64,000 bases of DNA, taken from the NCBI RefSeq assembly GCF_011806575.1, contig NZ_JAATOO010000008.1:62001-126000 (forward strand), written 5' to 3'. A program made the translations under genes and the position numbers. This DNA comes from Vibrio hepatarius (GTDB taxonomy: Bacteria > Pseudomonadota > Gammaproteobacteria > Enterobacterales > Vibrionaceae). Under the pieces are notes generated by a model. It worked only from the letters and a program-made list of their open reading frames with translations. It searched no databases and had not been told where the DNA came from. Below are positions 52,426-61,664 of the stretch, piece after piece (positions within the stretch are counted from its first letter, which is position 1; the number at the start of each line of letters is the position of its first letter).

Positions 52426-53343
52426 ATGCCAAACCAGTTGTACCCAATATTGTTCATGTTATCGTCAACGTTCAGTTTGTCATTAACTGGACTTTTTTCC
52501 AAGTTTCTTGGTCAGCACTTAGAAACCAGTTTGTTCAGTCTCCTTAGATTTATCGTGCCGACACTGCTCATCGTGATCTTATTAGTCGGTCAGAGATGGA
52601 CGCTGCCGAATAGACGAGAAACGGTGTCAATTGGGGTACGTGCGCTGTGTATAGCGGCCTGTCAGGTGTGTTTTATCTATTCTTTACAGCGCTTATCCCT
52701 TGTGGAGAGTGTGGTGCTTTTTAGTACTGGTCCTTTGTTTATTCCATTGTTAGAAAAGTTAATCTTTTCTGTCGCGCTGAGCCGAATCAAATTAGTGGGA
52801 CTGATTGTGACCTTCACCGGTGTTGTGATGCTGGCGGGGGATGTATCGGGGATAGAGTTTCGCCCTGAGCTATTGCTCGGTTTAGTGGCTGGTTTGTTTA
52901 ACGCAGGTTCGCAGTTGAGCTTGTATCGCATTAGCCAGAGTAAGCTCAGTGCTTGGGCAATTAACTTCTGGACATTCTTGTTTGCCTCTGTGTTGATCGT
53001 TCCGCTAGTTGCAATCAGTGCAGCACAACAAGACGCCTTGTATGAGCTTGGTGACGTGAGTGTTTGGGTATTGGTCGTGACCGTTTTGGCACTTGCGATG
53101 TTGATTATTAACACTCAGGTTTTTCGTTCTAAAGCGTATAAGTTGGCGGAATCTGGCTCACAGCTTGCGCCACTTATTTTCACTAACTTAATCTTTACCG
53201 CGTTGTGGCAGTTGATGTTTTTTGATGAAAGCTATAACACGTTTCAAATGTTGGGCTTAGCCTTGATTATCGGCGCGAATGTGGGTTGTGTGATTATTCC
53301 AAAATGGCGTAAAAGTCGCTCGATGCGATTGGCAAGGCAGTAA
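52426..53343 (+). CDS. EamA/DMT family transporter
   Basis: The 305-aa protein has ten helices in two EamA repeats (LSSTFSLSLTGLFSKFLG, VVLFSTGPLFIPLLEKLIF, and FRSKAYKLAESGSQLAPLIFT, QMLGLALIIGANVGCVI). It is an inner-membrane exporter or importer of an unidentified small metabolite. GGGAGGAGTT lies directly before ATG 52426. It is likely controlled by the divergent LysR regulator. It ends 33 nt from a convergent GGDEF gene. Confidence 0.9.
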   Translation: MPNQLYPILFMLSSTFSLSLTGLFSKFLGQHLETSLFSLLRFIVPTLLIVILLVGQRWTLPNRRETVSIGVRALCIAACQVCFIYSLQRLSLVESVVLFSTGPLFIPLLEKLIFSVALSRIKLVGLIVTFTGVVMLAGDVSGIEFRPELLLGLVAGLFNAGSQLSLYRISQSKLSAWAINFWTFLFASVLIVPLVAISAAQQDALYELGDVSVWVLVVTVLALAMLIINTQVFRSKAYKLAESGSQLAPLIFTNLIFTALWQLMFFDESYNTFQMLGLALIIGANVGCVIIPKWRKSRSMRLARQ

Positions 53344-53375
53344 GGCATCGGGCTGAATTAGTGCTGAGCACTGGG

Positions 53376-54377
53376 TTAAATCGACACAAACGAGACGCCG
53401 TTTTTGCCGCTGCGTTTTACTTGATACATCGCTTGGTCAGCGTGCTCGTAGAGCTTTTCGAAGTCTTGATATGCGCCGCTGAACTGGCAGACACCGATAC
53501 TAAAGCCGATGTTAGCTTCACCGTTTTCAAGGCGAATAGGTTGGTAGGCTTGGCTCAATAAGTTATCGGCAAACTGCTGGACCATGTCTACGTGGTAGTG
53601 CGGGCAGAAAATCACGAACTCGTCGCCACCCATACGGGCAATTTTGGCTTTTTGAGGAGCGAGTTTTCTCATCCAATCGGCAATATAAACCAGCACCTGA
53701 TCGCCCGCTTTGTGTCCAAGGTGGTCGTTTACTTTCTTAAAATCATCCACATCGATAAAGATCAAAGCCGATGAGTCTTGCGGCGAGAGCGTTGGGCGCT
53801 CGTCAAACGCCGATTTCAGCGCTTGGCGGTTCATCAATCCAGTGAGTGGATCTTGTGTGGCAAGCTTGGCCAACTCAAGCTCGTAGCGTTTTTCATTGGT
53901 GATGTCGATGTGCGTTCCCATAATGCGCAACGGTTCGCCATCAAGTGTGTACTCGACGATTCGTCCGCGGTCCGACACCCAGCTGTGGCTACCGTCTTTG
54001 TGGATCATACGGTGTACGACCTGATACGCCTCGGTTTCTCCGTTGAGATGAGATTCAAACGCACCGACCGCAAGCTCATAATCGTCTGGGTGTAATTTGC
54101 TTTTCCAGGTTTCAACGTTGGCTTCTAACTCGTGTGGTTGAAACCCCAGCATCTTGCCCCATTCCATATTGAAGATGGTGAGTTTGCCCGTTGGGACGTG
54201 TTGTTCCCACAGGCACAATCCAGTTCCGTCTAACGCGGCGTTGAGCTTTTCTTCGAGACGTTGATTTTCTTTCTTCAACTGTTCGATAGTTTGTTCGAGT
54301 TGTGCAATCTTGTTTGACTGATTTTCCATCATCTCTACAGCTCTTGCTTTCACTTTATGCCACGCCGGATTCGGCAT
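53376..54377 (-). CDS. PAS-GGDEF diguanylate cyclase
   Basis: The 333-aa cytoplasmic protein has an N-terminal coiled coil (NKIAQLEQTIEQLKKENQRL), a PAS_3 domain (GTGLCLWEQHVPTGKLTIFN, MLGFQPHELEANVETWKSKLHPDD, YQVVHRMIHKDGSHSWVSDRG) and a GGDEF domain with TQDPLTGLMNRQAL, FIDVDDFKKVNDHLGHKAGD and RMGGDEFVIF. The active site is intact; I see no RxxD inhibitory site. It starts 2 nt after the EamA gene at 54380, so the two are probably co-transcribed. Confidence 0.93.
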   Translation of the reverse strand: MPNPAWHKVKARAVEMMENQSNKIAQLEQTIEQLKKENQRLEEKLNAALDGTGLCLWEQHVPTGKLTIFNMEWGKMLGFQPHELEANVETWKSKLHPDDYELAVGAFESHLNGETEAYQVVHRMIHKDGSHSWVSDRGRIVEYTLDGEPLRIMGTHIDITNEKRYELELAKLATQDPLTGLMNRQALKSAFDERPTLSPQDSSALIFIDVDDFKKVNDHLGHKAGDQVLVYIADWMRKLAPQKAKIARMGGDEFVIFCPHYHVDMVQQFADNLLSQAYQPIRLENGEANIGFSIGVCQFSGAYQDFEKLYEHADQAMYQVKRSGKNGVSFVSI

Positions 54378-54379
54378 AC

Positions 54380-55282
54380 CTATTCGTGCACTTTGGCACG
54401 TCTGACAACTTGTTTACCAAATACGTTAATCAATGCGCCGGTAACAATCAATGAACCGCCAATGTATGTCCAGATTGAAGGGACCTCGTTAAACAGCCAC
54501 ACGCCAATCAAAGTCGAGAAGACGATCTGCACATAAGAGTACGCAGATGCCTGCCCAGCAGCTTGTGTTTGCATCGCTTTAGTTAAACCATATTGGCCGA
54601 CTTGGGTAAAGATGCCGACCAGAATCAGCATCATGGTCAGAAACAGACTTGGCCAGACGAAGTTGTCCCAAATCAGCAGCAATGAAATCGGCAATGCAAC
54701 CAGCGGGAAGTAAAAAATGATCACCGAACTGTCTTCCGTTTGGCTCAGTTTACGAACCACGACATAAGCAATAGAGCTGCCGAAGGCACCTAATAGTGCG
54801 GTGGCAACGCTGAACAGCGGCAATTCGTTCACCTGATTACCGTCTAGCGTCGGTTGCACCATCACGAGAAGCCCAAGTAAACATAGCGCGATACACATCA
54901 CCGTCGGCGTTTGTATACGCTCTTTAAGAAACAGCAAGCCCAACAGCGCAGTGAACACCGGATGAACATATTGAAGAATCGTAGCTTCGGCGAGTGGTAG
55001 AGTCGTTACCGAATAGTAAACGCACATCAGTGCGAAAGTGCCGACCGCGCCTCGCAAAAACAGAAGCGGTTTGTTGTTGCCCCAAATAGAGATTCGTTTT
55101 CGCTTCACATCCAGATAACTGAGGATCAAAGAGACCAACGCCCTTGCGGCGACGATTTCAAATACCGGAATGCCGTATGTGCTGACGTATTTTACGCACG
55201 TTGACATTAGGGCAAATCCCATGGCAGACAAAATCATATATCTGACCCCAACCGGGATCCCTGAAGCAAACGTAGAAGGCAT
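54380..55282 (-). CDS. EamA/DMT family transporter
   Basis: The product is about 300 aa from ATG 55282; the frame extends upstream to 55387 and the start is uncertain because no strong ribosome-binding site is visible. It has ten helices in two EamA repeats (MILSAMGFALMSTCVKYVS, TLPLAEATILQYVHPVFTALLG, LLGAFGSSIAYVVVRKLSQ, QASAYSYVQIVFSTLIGVWLFNEVPS). It resembles the RhaT/S-adenosylmethionine-type carriers of this length, but the substrate is unknown. It lies upstream of a PAS-GGDEF gene on the same strand. Confidence 0.88.
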   Translation of the reverse strand: MPSTFASGIPVGVRYMILSAMGFALMSTCVKYVSTYGIPVFEIVAARALVSLILSYLDVKRKRISIWGNNKPLLFLRGAVGTFALMCVYYSVTTLPLAEATILQYVHPVFTALLGLLFLKERIQTPTVMCIALCLLGLLVMVQPTLDGNQVNELPLFSVATALLGAFGSSIAYVVVRKLSQTEDSSVIIFYFPLVALPISLLLIWDNFVWPSLFLTMMLILVGIFTQVGQYGLTKAMQTQAAGQASAYSYVQIVFSTLIGVWLFNEVPSIWTYIGGSLIVTGALINVFGKQVVRRAKVHE

Positions 55283-55600
55283 GTGCGCAAAATAATTAAC
55301 AAAATGAGCCGATATGATACAACATAATGTTCTTTCACGTTGAGCAATTTTGACCCATCTTGCGCTTGTTCGAAGGCGTGAAAACATCTTCTCATCCCAG
55401 ATAGGGAGTGGTTGGTATTTAAGTTTGATTAAGGTATCGGTTTAGAGACTTTCTTCGTATCTGATGCACAAAATAAGCATTGTCATCTTTATTAATAAAA
55501 TGTAGTGATGTTTTATTAATATTGTTAAAGGCTCCTATTTGGTACACATCTATCCCAAACAGGTAGACAACGTGCGCGCTGAGCAAAAGGAGATTGTGTT

Positions 55601-57556
55601 GTGAATCAGCTGACCCGCCACCCGATGAATCAAACAGAAACGACAAACTCGACTTTCTCACCGTCCACACGCTGGCTTAGATGGAAGGGGATTGAGTTGC
55701 GTCTTGGCCTCGCACTGGCGATTCTTTCGATGACCACTCTGTTGCTGGCGCTGTTCTCGACCTTCACCTTCAACCGACTTGACCAAGCGCTGGTCGAGCT
55801 AAAGGAAAAAGATATTCCTGCTTTAGAGCAAGCAGCGCGGCTGAATGACATGGTGCGTTTGGTGATCACCGACTCCTCCACTTTGACCGAAGCGGACTCT
55901 AATTTAGAACGTCGTCAGGCGATCCAAAGTATCGAAAGTAACATCCAACAGATGACCGATATTATGGGGAGCTTTCCGGAATACTACGCTTATTTCAAAG
56001 ACATCATCGCTCAGGTGAGTAACAGCCTAAGTCTGTTGTATCAAAGCGGAGAAGAGTCTCGCCAACTCAACCAAGAGTTAAGAAACTTGCTTGAAGGCTT
56101 TTACCCACTGTTGCAACAAGTGAGTGATGAGCTGGACCTATTGCCCTCTGAGCAGAAAGAAAAAATTCAATACAGCCAGCTGAAAGCACTGCTTTATTAT
56201 CAACTTGGCTTGGTGGAAAAGCTTTACAACGATAGTAGTTTCAATGAGTTGGACTACACCAGCTACCGCCTTGAGCAAGTCGGGCTGGAATGGCGAGGGT
56301 TGTGGCAGGCGAGTGGCGTATCGGAACTGCGTCCAGAGCTGGATGAAAAGCTATCGGTGATTTACACCCTTGCCTCTCGTTCCAGCAAGCTTTATCAGCT
56401 TAAAAACCAAGCCCTAGAGCATCATTATCAACAAGAGTACTTTCTGCAAAATAGCCGAGAATATCTCAACCAGCTTTCGATCCAGATTGAAGGCAATACC
56501 TCGAAAGTGAATTTAGAAATTGACGCTTCCATCGTCAGAGCGCAGCGCTCTCTGACGTCCAACCGCACGCTTTCGCTCGCGTTATCCATATTCAGTTTGC
56601 TCGCGGCGGCGGCGATCGCTTGGTTCTACGTGCGCAAGAACATTCTTGAGCGTTTGCTGCAATTGAAAGACGACATGTTCGCGATTTCAACTGGTCACCT
56701 CGATACCAAGATCGCCGTAAAAGGTAACGATGAAGTCACGCAAATGGCCAAGTCGCTGCAAGTGTTCCAAGCCACGGCGAAAGTGGTCAAGCAGACCAAC
56801 CAAAAACTGGAAGCGGAAGTGGAAGAGCGCCGACTCGCGGAGGAACGTTTACGCGTCACGCAAGACGAGTTAGTGCAAGCGGGTAAGCTCGCGGCGCTTG
56901 GTCAGCTCAGCGTTGGCATCACACACGAGATCAATCAGCCGCTCACCGCAGTCAATAGCCACGTCAGGAGTGCGCAGAAATGGCTTGAGCAGCAACGTGC
57001 CGACAAAGCGGTGATCAACTTACAAAAGATCGAGCAGTTATTGGAAAAGGTGGCTGCGTTAACCCATCACTTGAAAGCGTTTTCGCGCAAAAGCGACGGC
57101 AAAGTTTCAGCCACGCGAGTATTACCCGTGGTCAGTGATGCAATCGAGTTGTTTGCTAACCGCGAAATACCGATCAAACTCGAGTGCAGCATTCCCGCAG
57201 ATGAAATGGTGCGCGCGAATGCAATTCGACTTGAGCAGGTATTGGTGAACCTGTTAAGCAACGCAGTGGACGCGGTGAGTGATAAAGACAACCCACTCAT
57301 CGTGGTACGTATTGAGCACCACCTGAACGATATTACGATTTCGGTGAAAGATAATGGTAAAGGAATCGCTGAAGATGATCTTCCGCATATCTTTGACCCG
57401 TTTTACACCCGCAAAGAAGTCGGCAAAGGGCTTGGGCTCGGGCTGTCGATCGCGTTTAACATCATTAAAGATTTTGGTGGCTCGATTAAGGTGTCATCAC
57501 AGCCAAAGCAAGGCACAGAGTTTAAAGTACAACTAAAACAAGGCGAGAACTCATGA
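55601..57556 (+). CDS. Sensor histidine kinase, PgtB/DctB-like
   Basis: The 651-aa protein has helix 1 near residues 30-52 (LGLALAILSMTTLLLALFS), a helical periplasmic sensor of about 270 residues, and helix 2 (LSLALSIFSLLAAAAIAWFYV). A HAMP domain (MFAISTGHLDTKIAVKGNDE) and coiled coil follow. The HisKA site is GQLSVGITHEINQPLTAVNSH with the phospho-acceptor His. HATPase boxes are NLLSNAVDAV, DNGKGIAEDDLPHIFDPFYT and GLGLGLSI. It overlaps the response-regulator gene by ATGA. GTG 55601 has AAGGAGA 8 nt upstream. Context suggests that it senses an external phosphorus compound. Confidence 0.93.
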   Translation: MNQLTRHPMNQTETTNSTFSPSTRWLRWKGIELRLGLALAILSMTTLLLALFSTFTFNRLDQALVELKEKDIPALEQAARLNDMVRLVITDSSTLTEADSNLERRQAIQSIESNIQQMTDIMGSFPEYYAYFKDIIAQVSNSLSLLYQSGEESRQLNQELRNLLEGFYPLLQQVSDELDLLPSEQKEKIQYSQLKALLYYQLGLVEKLYNDSSFNELDYTSYRLEQVGLEWRGLWQASGVSELRPELDEKLSVIYTLASRSSKLYQLKNQALEHHYQQEYFLQNSREYLNQLSIQIEGNTSKVNLEIDASIVRAQRSLTSNRTLSLALSIFSLLAAAAIAWFYVRKNILERLLQLKDDMFAISTGHLDTKIAVKGNDEVTQMAKSLQVFQATAKVVKQTNQKLEAEVEERRLAEERLRVTQDELVQAGKLAALGQLSVGITHEINQPLTAVNSHVRSAQKWLEQQRADKAVINLQKIEQLLEKVAALTHHLKAFSRKSDGKVSATRVLPVVSDAIELFANREIPIKLECSIPADEMVRANAIRLEQVLVNLLSNAVDAVSDKDNPLIVVRIEHHLNDITISVKDNGKGIAEDDLPHIFDPFYTRKEVGKGLGLGLSIAFNIIKDFGGSIKVSSQPKQGTEFKVQLKQGENS

Positions 57557-58938
57557 ACATGGAAAAGCACGTCACGCTGATAGACGATGAAGTGGATGTA
57601 GTGGAAGCGGTGAGTGAGATGCTGGAACTAGAGGGTTTTAACGTCACTTACTTTACCGATCCCAAACTGGGGCTGAAGTGTCTTTCGCCAAGCGCAAAAA
57701 ACGTCGTGTTGTGCGATGTGAGAATGCCAGAAATGGATGGCTTAATGTTGCTGGATGCGGTGCAAAATCGCGCGCCAGGTTGTGAAGTGATTCTGATGAG
57801 TGGTCACGGTGATATCCCAATGGCGATAGAAGCGATGAAGCAGGGCGCATTCGACTTTATCGAAAAGCCACTCGACAGCGATGAAGTGATCGAAAAGCTT
57901 AACTTAGCGATTGAACATATTCAGGCGCAGCCGGATCTCAATGACGCCGAAGACCTGCCGATTGAATCGGTTGTGATTGGTGAATCGCAAGCGATGGAGC
58001 GGATTCGCAATCAGGTGCTTGCGCTATCTCGCACGGGCGTCGATACCATCATCAATGGTGAGACGGGAACGGGTAAAGAGGTGATTGCTCGCGCGCTTCA
58101 TCAATACAGCGACCGTAAAGACAAACCGTTTGTGGCCATCAACTGTGGTGGTATGACCGAGAGCATTATTGAGAGTGAGTTGTTTGGCCACGAAGCGGGC
58201 TCTTTTACCAGCGCAAACAAAAAGCGCATCGGCAAAATTGAACAGGCGCACGGCGGTACTTTGTTTCTCGATGAAATCGAAAGCATGCCCATCGCGGTAC
58301 AAATTAAGCTACTTCGTGTGATCCAAGAGCGGGTGATTGAGCGTGTTGGTGGGAATACTCTGATTCCGGTTGATATTGTCGTGGTTGCGGCGAGTAAAGC
58401 CGACCTAGCCAAGTTGAGTGAACGCGGTGAGTTTCGTGCCGATCTGTTTTATCGACTGAACATTGCCAGCCTGAACCTTCCACCATTAAGACAGAGAAAA
58501 GAAGATATTCAAGCGCTGTTTAGGCACTTTGTGGTGCAAGCCAGTCAGAAATACAAAACCCGTCCGTCCAGCCTGTACGCTGAGCAGATCCAGCAGTTGT
58601 GCCGCCACGACTGGCCGGGTAACGTGCGTGAATTGCGTAACGTCGCGGATCGCTTTGTACTCGGTATCGTTGGTGATGGCTTTGATCTGCAAACTCCTGC
58701 AACATCAGGCGAAGAGAGTTATTCATCGCAGCAACCTTTTGCTTTTGAACAGCAAATGGAGCAATACGAGCGGAACGTGTTGACCGAGGCTTTGATTGAG
58801 ATGGCGGGTAACATTAATGAGGTGTCATTGCGTTTGAATCTGCCACGTAAGACGCTGTATCGTAAAATGAAAAAGCACCAATTGGATAAAGAGAGTTTTA
58901 AGCCGAGTCGAGAAACCAGTCAGCACAATCAACCTTGA
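57553..58938 (+). CDS. Sigma-54-dependent response regulator (PgtA/DctD-like)
   Basis: The 461-aa protein has a receiver domain (LIDDEVDVVEAVSEMLE; phospho-acceptor in VVLCDVRMPEMDGL), then an AAA+ sigma-54 domain: Walker A GETGTGKE, LFGHEAGSFTSA where GAFTGA is expected, Walker B GGTLFLDEIESMP and the arginine-finger region. A Fis-type C-terminal helix-turn-helix follows (NINEVSLRLNLPRKTLYRKM). GSFTSA replaces the usual sigma-54 contact loop GAFTGA. The stop codon is followed at once by the first of three 16-nt repeats that probably serve as its binding sites. Confidence 0.93.
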   Translation: MNMEKHVTLIDDEVDVVEAVSEMLELEGFNVTYFTDPKLGLKCLSPSAKNVVLCDVRMPEMDGLMLLDAVQNRAPGCEVILMSGHGDIPMAIEAMKQGAFDFIEKPLDSDEVIEKLNLAIEHIQAQPDLNDAEDLPIESVVIGESQAMERIRNQVLALSRTGVDTIINGETGTGKEVIARALHQYSDRKDKPFVAINCGGMTESIIESELFGHEAGSFTSANKKRIGKIEQAHGGTLFLDEIESMPIAVQIKLLRVIQERVIERVGGNTLIPVDIVVVAASKADLAKLSERGEFRADLFYRLNIASLNLPPLRQRKEDIQALFRHFVVQASQKYKTRPSSLYAEQIQQLCRHDWPGNVRELRNVADRFVLGIVGDGFDLQTPATSGEESYSSQQPFAFEQQMEQYERNVLTEALIEMAGNINEVSLRLNLPRKTLYRKMKKHQLDKESFKPSRETSQHNQP

Positions 58939-58954
58939 GACACAAATGACCCAA
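58939..58954 (+). promoter_or_regulatory. Repeat R1, putative activator site upstream of the GDPD gene
   Basis: GACACAAATGACCCAA starts one base after the regulator's stop codon and exactly 75 bp before the -24 GG of the GDPD sigma-54 promoter. The same sequence recurs at 60462 with the same spacing. Confidence 0.7.
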
Positions 58955-59011
58955 GCGTAGTGGGGCGCGAGTTTTTGTTTTTTATCTCCTTGAAATTATT
59001 GATTATTTTTC

Positions 59012-59028
59012 TTGGCATAGAGTCTGCT
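59012..59028 (+). promoter_or_regulatory. Sigma-54 promoter of the GDPD gene
   Basis: TTGGCATAGAGTCTGCT has GG (59014-59015), then 10 nt, then GC (59026-59027), the sigma-54 -24/-12 layout. Transcription would start near 59039, leaving a leader of about 114 nt. Confidence 0.8.
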
Positions 59029-59152
59029 AATTGTGAGGTTGCTCGGTTACAGGAATAAAACATCCGACACTGTTATCAAACTGAAATGTGGGGGTGTTTT
59101 AGTAACGGGCGCAAATAGTCAAATAAAACAATTTTGCTGCAAGGAGAAACCG

Positions 59153-60364
59153 ATGAAGCAAATCTTAACGAGTAGTATCGCTCTATTGTTAGGCGTCAGC
59201 TCACTGGCTATGGCAGGGAATGAGCCTGCGCAAGTTGGACCACGACCTCTGTATCTGGTTAATGACATGGAAGATGGTGAACTAAAAAACAAACTTCAAA
59301 GCTGCAGTGCCGGTCCTTTTCGTCGTACCGACTTTTCTATCGGCCACCGCGGCGCTGCGATGCAGTTCCCTGAGCACACTAAAGAGTCTTACCTAGCGGC
59401 AATCGCGATGGGTGCAGGTGTATTGGAGTGTGACGTGACGTTTACCAAAGATAAACAGTTGGTATGTCGCCACTCGCAAAGTGACCTACACACCACCACT
59501 GATGTTTTGGCGCACCCTGATCTCGCGAAGAAGTGTACCGTTCCTTTCAAACCAGCGAACCCAGCAACAGGTGAAGATGCGCAAGCAGAGTGTCGCACCT
59601 CAGACTTCACTTTGGCGGAGTTTAAGACGCTAAAAGGTAAGATGGACGGCGCAAACCCGAAAGCAACAACGGTTGAAGAGTACATGCAAGGCACACCGGG
59701 CTGGCGTACTGATCTTTATTCACAAACTGGTACTTTGATGACACACGCAGAGAGTGCGGAGCTGTTTAAGAAGTACGGCGTGAAAGTGACGCCAGAGCTC
59801 AAAGCTGCTGCAGTTGAGATGCCATTCAACGGCTTTAGCCAAGAGATGTACGCGCAGAAACTGGTAGATGAACTGAAGCAAGCGGGCTTTAGTGCCAAAG
59901 ACGCGTATGTGCAATCTTTCAACCTAGATGACGTTAAATACTGGATCAACAAAACACCTGCGTTTGGTAAGCAAGCGGTTTATCTTGATGACCGTATGTA
60001 CGAGCAAGAAGGTTTTGTTGCAACATTGGACAACATGAAAGCGCTATCTGATGCCGGCGTGAACATCATCGCTCCACCGCTCTACGCGTTGTTGGCGCTG
60101 GATAACGATAAGAAAATTGTTCCGTCAGACTACGCAAAGTTAGCTAAACAAGCTGACCTCGACATTATCGCGTGGACACTTGAGCGTTCTGGCCCGCTGT
60201 CGCAAGGCGGTGGTTGGTACTACCAAAGCGTGAGCGAGCAAATTGACCAAGACGGTGACATGATGAAAGTGCTTGATGTGTTAGCGCAAGATGTTGGTGT
60301 TCTTGGTGTGTTCAGTGATTGGCCGTCAACCGTCACTTACTACGCGAACTGTATGGACATTTAA
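59153..60364 (+). CDS. Exported glycerophosphodiester phosphodiesterase
   Basis: The product is about 403 aa from ATG 59153, with AAGGAG 6 nt upstream. A signal peptide ([17 protein letters not shown]) precedes a GDPD TIM barrel: [19 protein letters not shown] (catalytic His, with EHT in place of the usual ENT), [28 protein letters not shown] (acid pair and second His), VTPELKAA (ExK-type) and late [10 protein letters not shown] Cys-containing insert ([18 protein letters not shown]) could form a disulfide. It should split glycerophosphodiesters into glycerol-3-phosphate and an alcohol in the periplasm. It precedes a PhnD-type transporter and shares its regulatory signals. Confidence 0.9.
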   Translation: MKQILTSSIALLLGVSSLAMAGNEPAQVGPRPLYLVNDMEDGELKNKLQSCSAGPFRRTDFSIGHRGAAMQFPEHTKESYLAAIAMGAGVLECDVTFTKDKQLVCRHSQSDLHTTTDVLAHPDLAKKCTVPFKPANPATGEDAQAECRTSDFTLAEFKTLKGKMDGANPKATTVEEYMQGTPGWRTDLYSQTGTLMTHAESAELFKKYGVKVTPELKAAAVEMPFNGFSQEMYAQKLVDELKQAGFSAKDAYVQSFNLDDVKYWINKTPAFGKQAVYLDDRMYEQEGFVATLDNMKALSDAGVNIIAPPLYALLALDNDKKIVPSDYAKLAKQADLDIIAWTLERSGPLSQGGGWYYQSVSEQIDQDGDMMKVLDVLAQDVGVLGVFSDWPSTVTYYANCMDI

Positions 60365-60385
60365 GTCTGATAAAACGTGATTGCT

Positions 60386-60408
60386 AAAGGGCCGAAAGGC
60401 CCTTTTTT
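60386..60408 (+). terminator. Rho-independent terminator after the GDPD gene
   Basis: AAAGGGCC pairs with GGCCCTTT around GAAA and is followed by a T run. It separates the GDPD unit from the phn unit, which has its own sigma-54 promoter. Confidence 0.93.
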
Positions 60409-60426
60409 ATACCTTAAATTTGAGTA

Positions 60427-60444
60427 GGACAAAAATGACCCAAA
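60427..60444 (+). promoter_or_regulatory. Repeat R2, putative activator site upstream of phnD
   Basis: GGACAAAAATGACCCAAA is a near copy (one base different in the core) of R1 and R3, starting 34 bp upstream of R3. Confidence 0.65.
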
Positions 60445-60460
60445 CCGATAAAATTGCGCA

Positions 60461-60478
60461 GGACACAAATGACCCAAA
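60461..60478 (+). promoter_or_regulatory. Repeat R3, putative activator site upstream of phnD
   Basis: GGACACAAATGACCCAAA contains the same 16-nt core as R1 (starting at 60462), again exactly 75 bp before the -24 GG (60537). The core has a partial dyad, GG-CA-N4-TG-CC with one base between pairs. Confidence 0.7.
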
Positions 60479-60534
60479 TCTAAATGGGTATATCTGAGGT
60501 GTTATTAAGTTATTGAATTATAATAAAATAAAAA

Positions 60535-60551
60535 TTGGCACAGCATCTGCA
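60535..60551 (+). promoter_or_regulatory. Sigma-54 promoter of the phnD operon
   Basis: TTGGCACAGCATCTGCA has TGGCAC at -24 and TGCA at -12 with GG-N10-GC spacing, close to consensus. The predicted start is near 60562, about 35 nt before the phnD ATG. Confidence 0.88.
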
Positions 60552-60596
60552 ATAACAAAAGCGAATAATACAATAACGTGAATGTAAGGTTCTAAT

Positions 60597-61637
60597 ATGA
60601 AAAACAGTGTAAAAGGATTGTTAATCGCTGGCTCTTTGCTGCTGCCTTCAGTTGTACTGGCTAATGACTGTGCGAACCGTGGTGTTTTGGACGAGCGCTA
60701 CTGCGACGAGAACAACGATTTAGTCGCGGATGCACCAAAAGACTCGGCGGAATGGATCGACCCGAGTACTCTCGTCTTTACCTATACGCCAGTGGAAGAC
60801 CCGGCGCTCTACAAAGATGCGTTTGCTGACTTCCAAGCGCACCTGAGCAAAGTCACTGGCAAGAAAGTGATTTACTACACAGTGCATTCGAACTCGGCTC
60901 AAGTAGAAGCAATGCGCTCTGGTCGTCTGCACGTGGCGGGTTTCTCAACCGGACCAACAGGCTATGCGGTTAACCTAGCGGGTTACGTACCAATCGCAGT
61001 AAAAGGCGATGAGAAAGGCTTTCAAGGCTACAACCTGATCACTATTGTGCGCAAAGACAGCGGCATTGAATCAATGGCGGACTTAAAAGGTAAACGTGTT
61101 GCCCACACTTCTGCATCATCCAACTCTGGCAACCTTGCGCCGCGCGCTCTATTCCCAGCTGAGGGACTCGTTCCGGACGAAGATTACAAAGTGCTGTATT
61201 CCGGTAAACATGACCAATCAATCCTTGGTGTTTACAACGGTGACTACGATGCGGCGCCTGTTGCATCGGATGTATATGATCGTATGGTCGCAGCGGGTCG
61301 TGTTGATGGCGCAGATCTAAAAATTATCTACCGTAGTCCACGTTTCCCAACTTCTGCGTTTGGTTACGCTTACAACCTAAAACCTGAACTGGTCGACAAG
61401 ATCAACGAAGCGTTCTTTAGCTACCGATTTACACCGGAAATGAGTGCAGCATTTAAAGGCGCAGATCGATTCTCGCCAATTACCTACAAAGAAGACTGGG
61501 CGGTTATCCGAGATATCGCACACGCAACGGGCACCGCTTACACCAAAGCAGGCTTGAAAAAGCTGGCTGAGAAAGACGCCGCTAAGCGCGCGAAGCAAAA
61601 AGCCGCAGAGCTCGCTAAGCAAGCGAAAAGCCAGTAA
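60597..61637 (+). CDS. phnD: PhnD-type phosphonate/phosphite/phosphate-ester binding protein
   Basis: The 346-aa periplasmic protein has a signal peptide (LLIAGSLLLPSVVLANDCA) and a short N-terminal Cys pair (DCANRGVLDERYCDENN). The PhnD fold has VFTYTPVEDPALYKDAFADF, YYTVHSNSAQVEAMRSGRLHVAGFSTGP, GKRVAHTSASSNSGNL and VLYSGKHDQSILGVYNGDYDAAPVASD. The C-terminus is an Ala/Lys-rich helix (AKRAKQKAAELAKQAKSQ). It delivers a phosphorus compound to PhnC/PhnE. Next to a GDPD gene the ligand could be glycerol-3-phosphate or a related ester rather than a phosphonate; this is inference. Confidence 0.9.
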   Translation: MKNSVKGLLIAGSLLLPSVVLANDCANRGVLDERYCDENNDLVADAPKDSAEWIDPSTLVFTYTPVEDPALYKDAFADFQAHLSKVTGKKVIYYTVHSNSAQVEAMRSGRLHVAGFSTGPTGYAVNLAGYVPIAVKGDEKGFQGYNLITIVRKDSGIESMADLKGKRVAHTSASSNSGNLAPRALFPAEGLVPDEDYKVLYSGKHDQSILGVYNGDYDAAPVASDVYDRMVAAGRVDGADLKIIYRSPRFPTSAFGYAYNLKPELVDKINEAFFSYRFTPEMSAAFKGADRFSPITYKEDWAVIRDIAHATGTAYTKAGLKKLAEKDAAKRAKQKAAELAKQAKSQ

Positions 61638-61664
61638 TCCCAACTTAACTTTCAACGTCAATTC

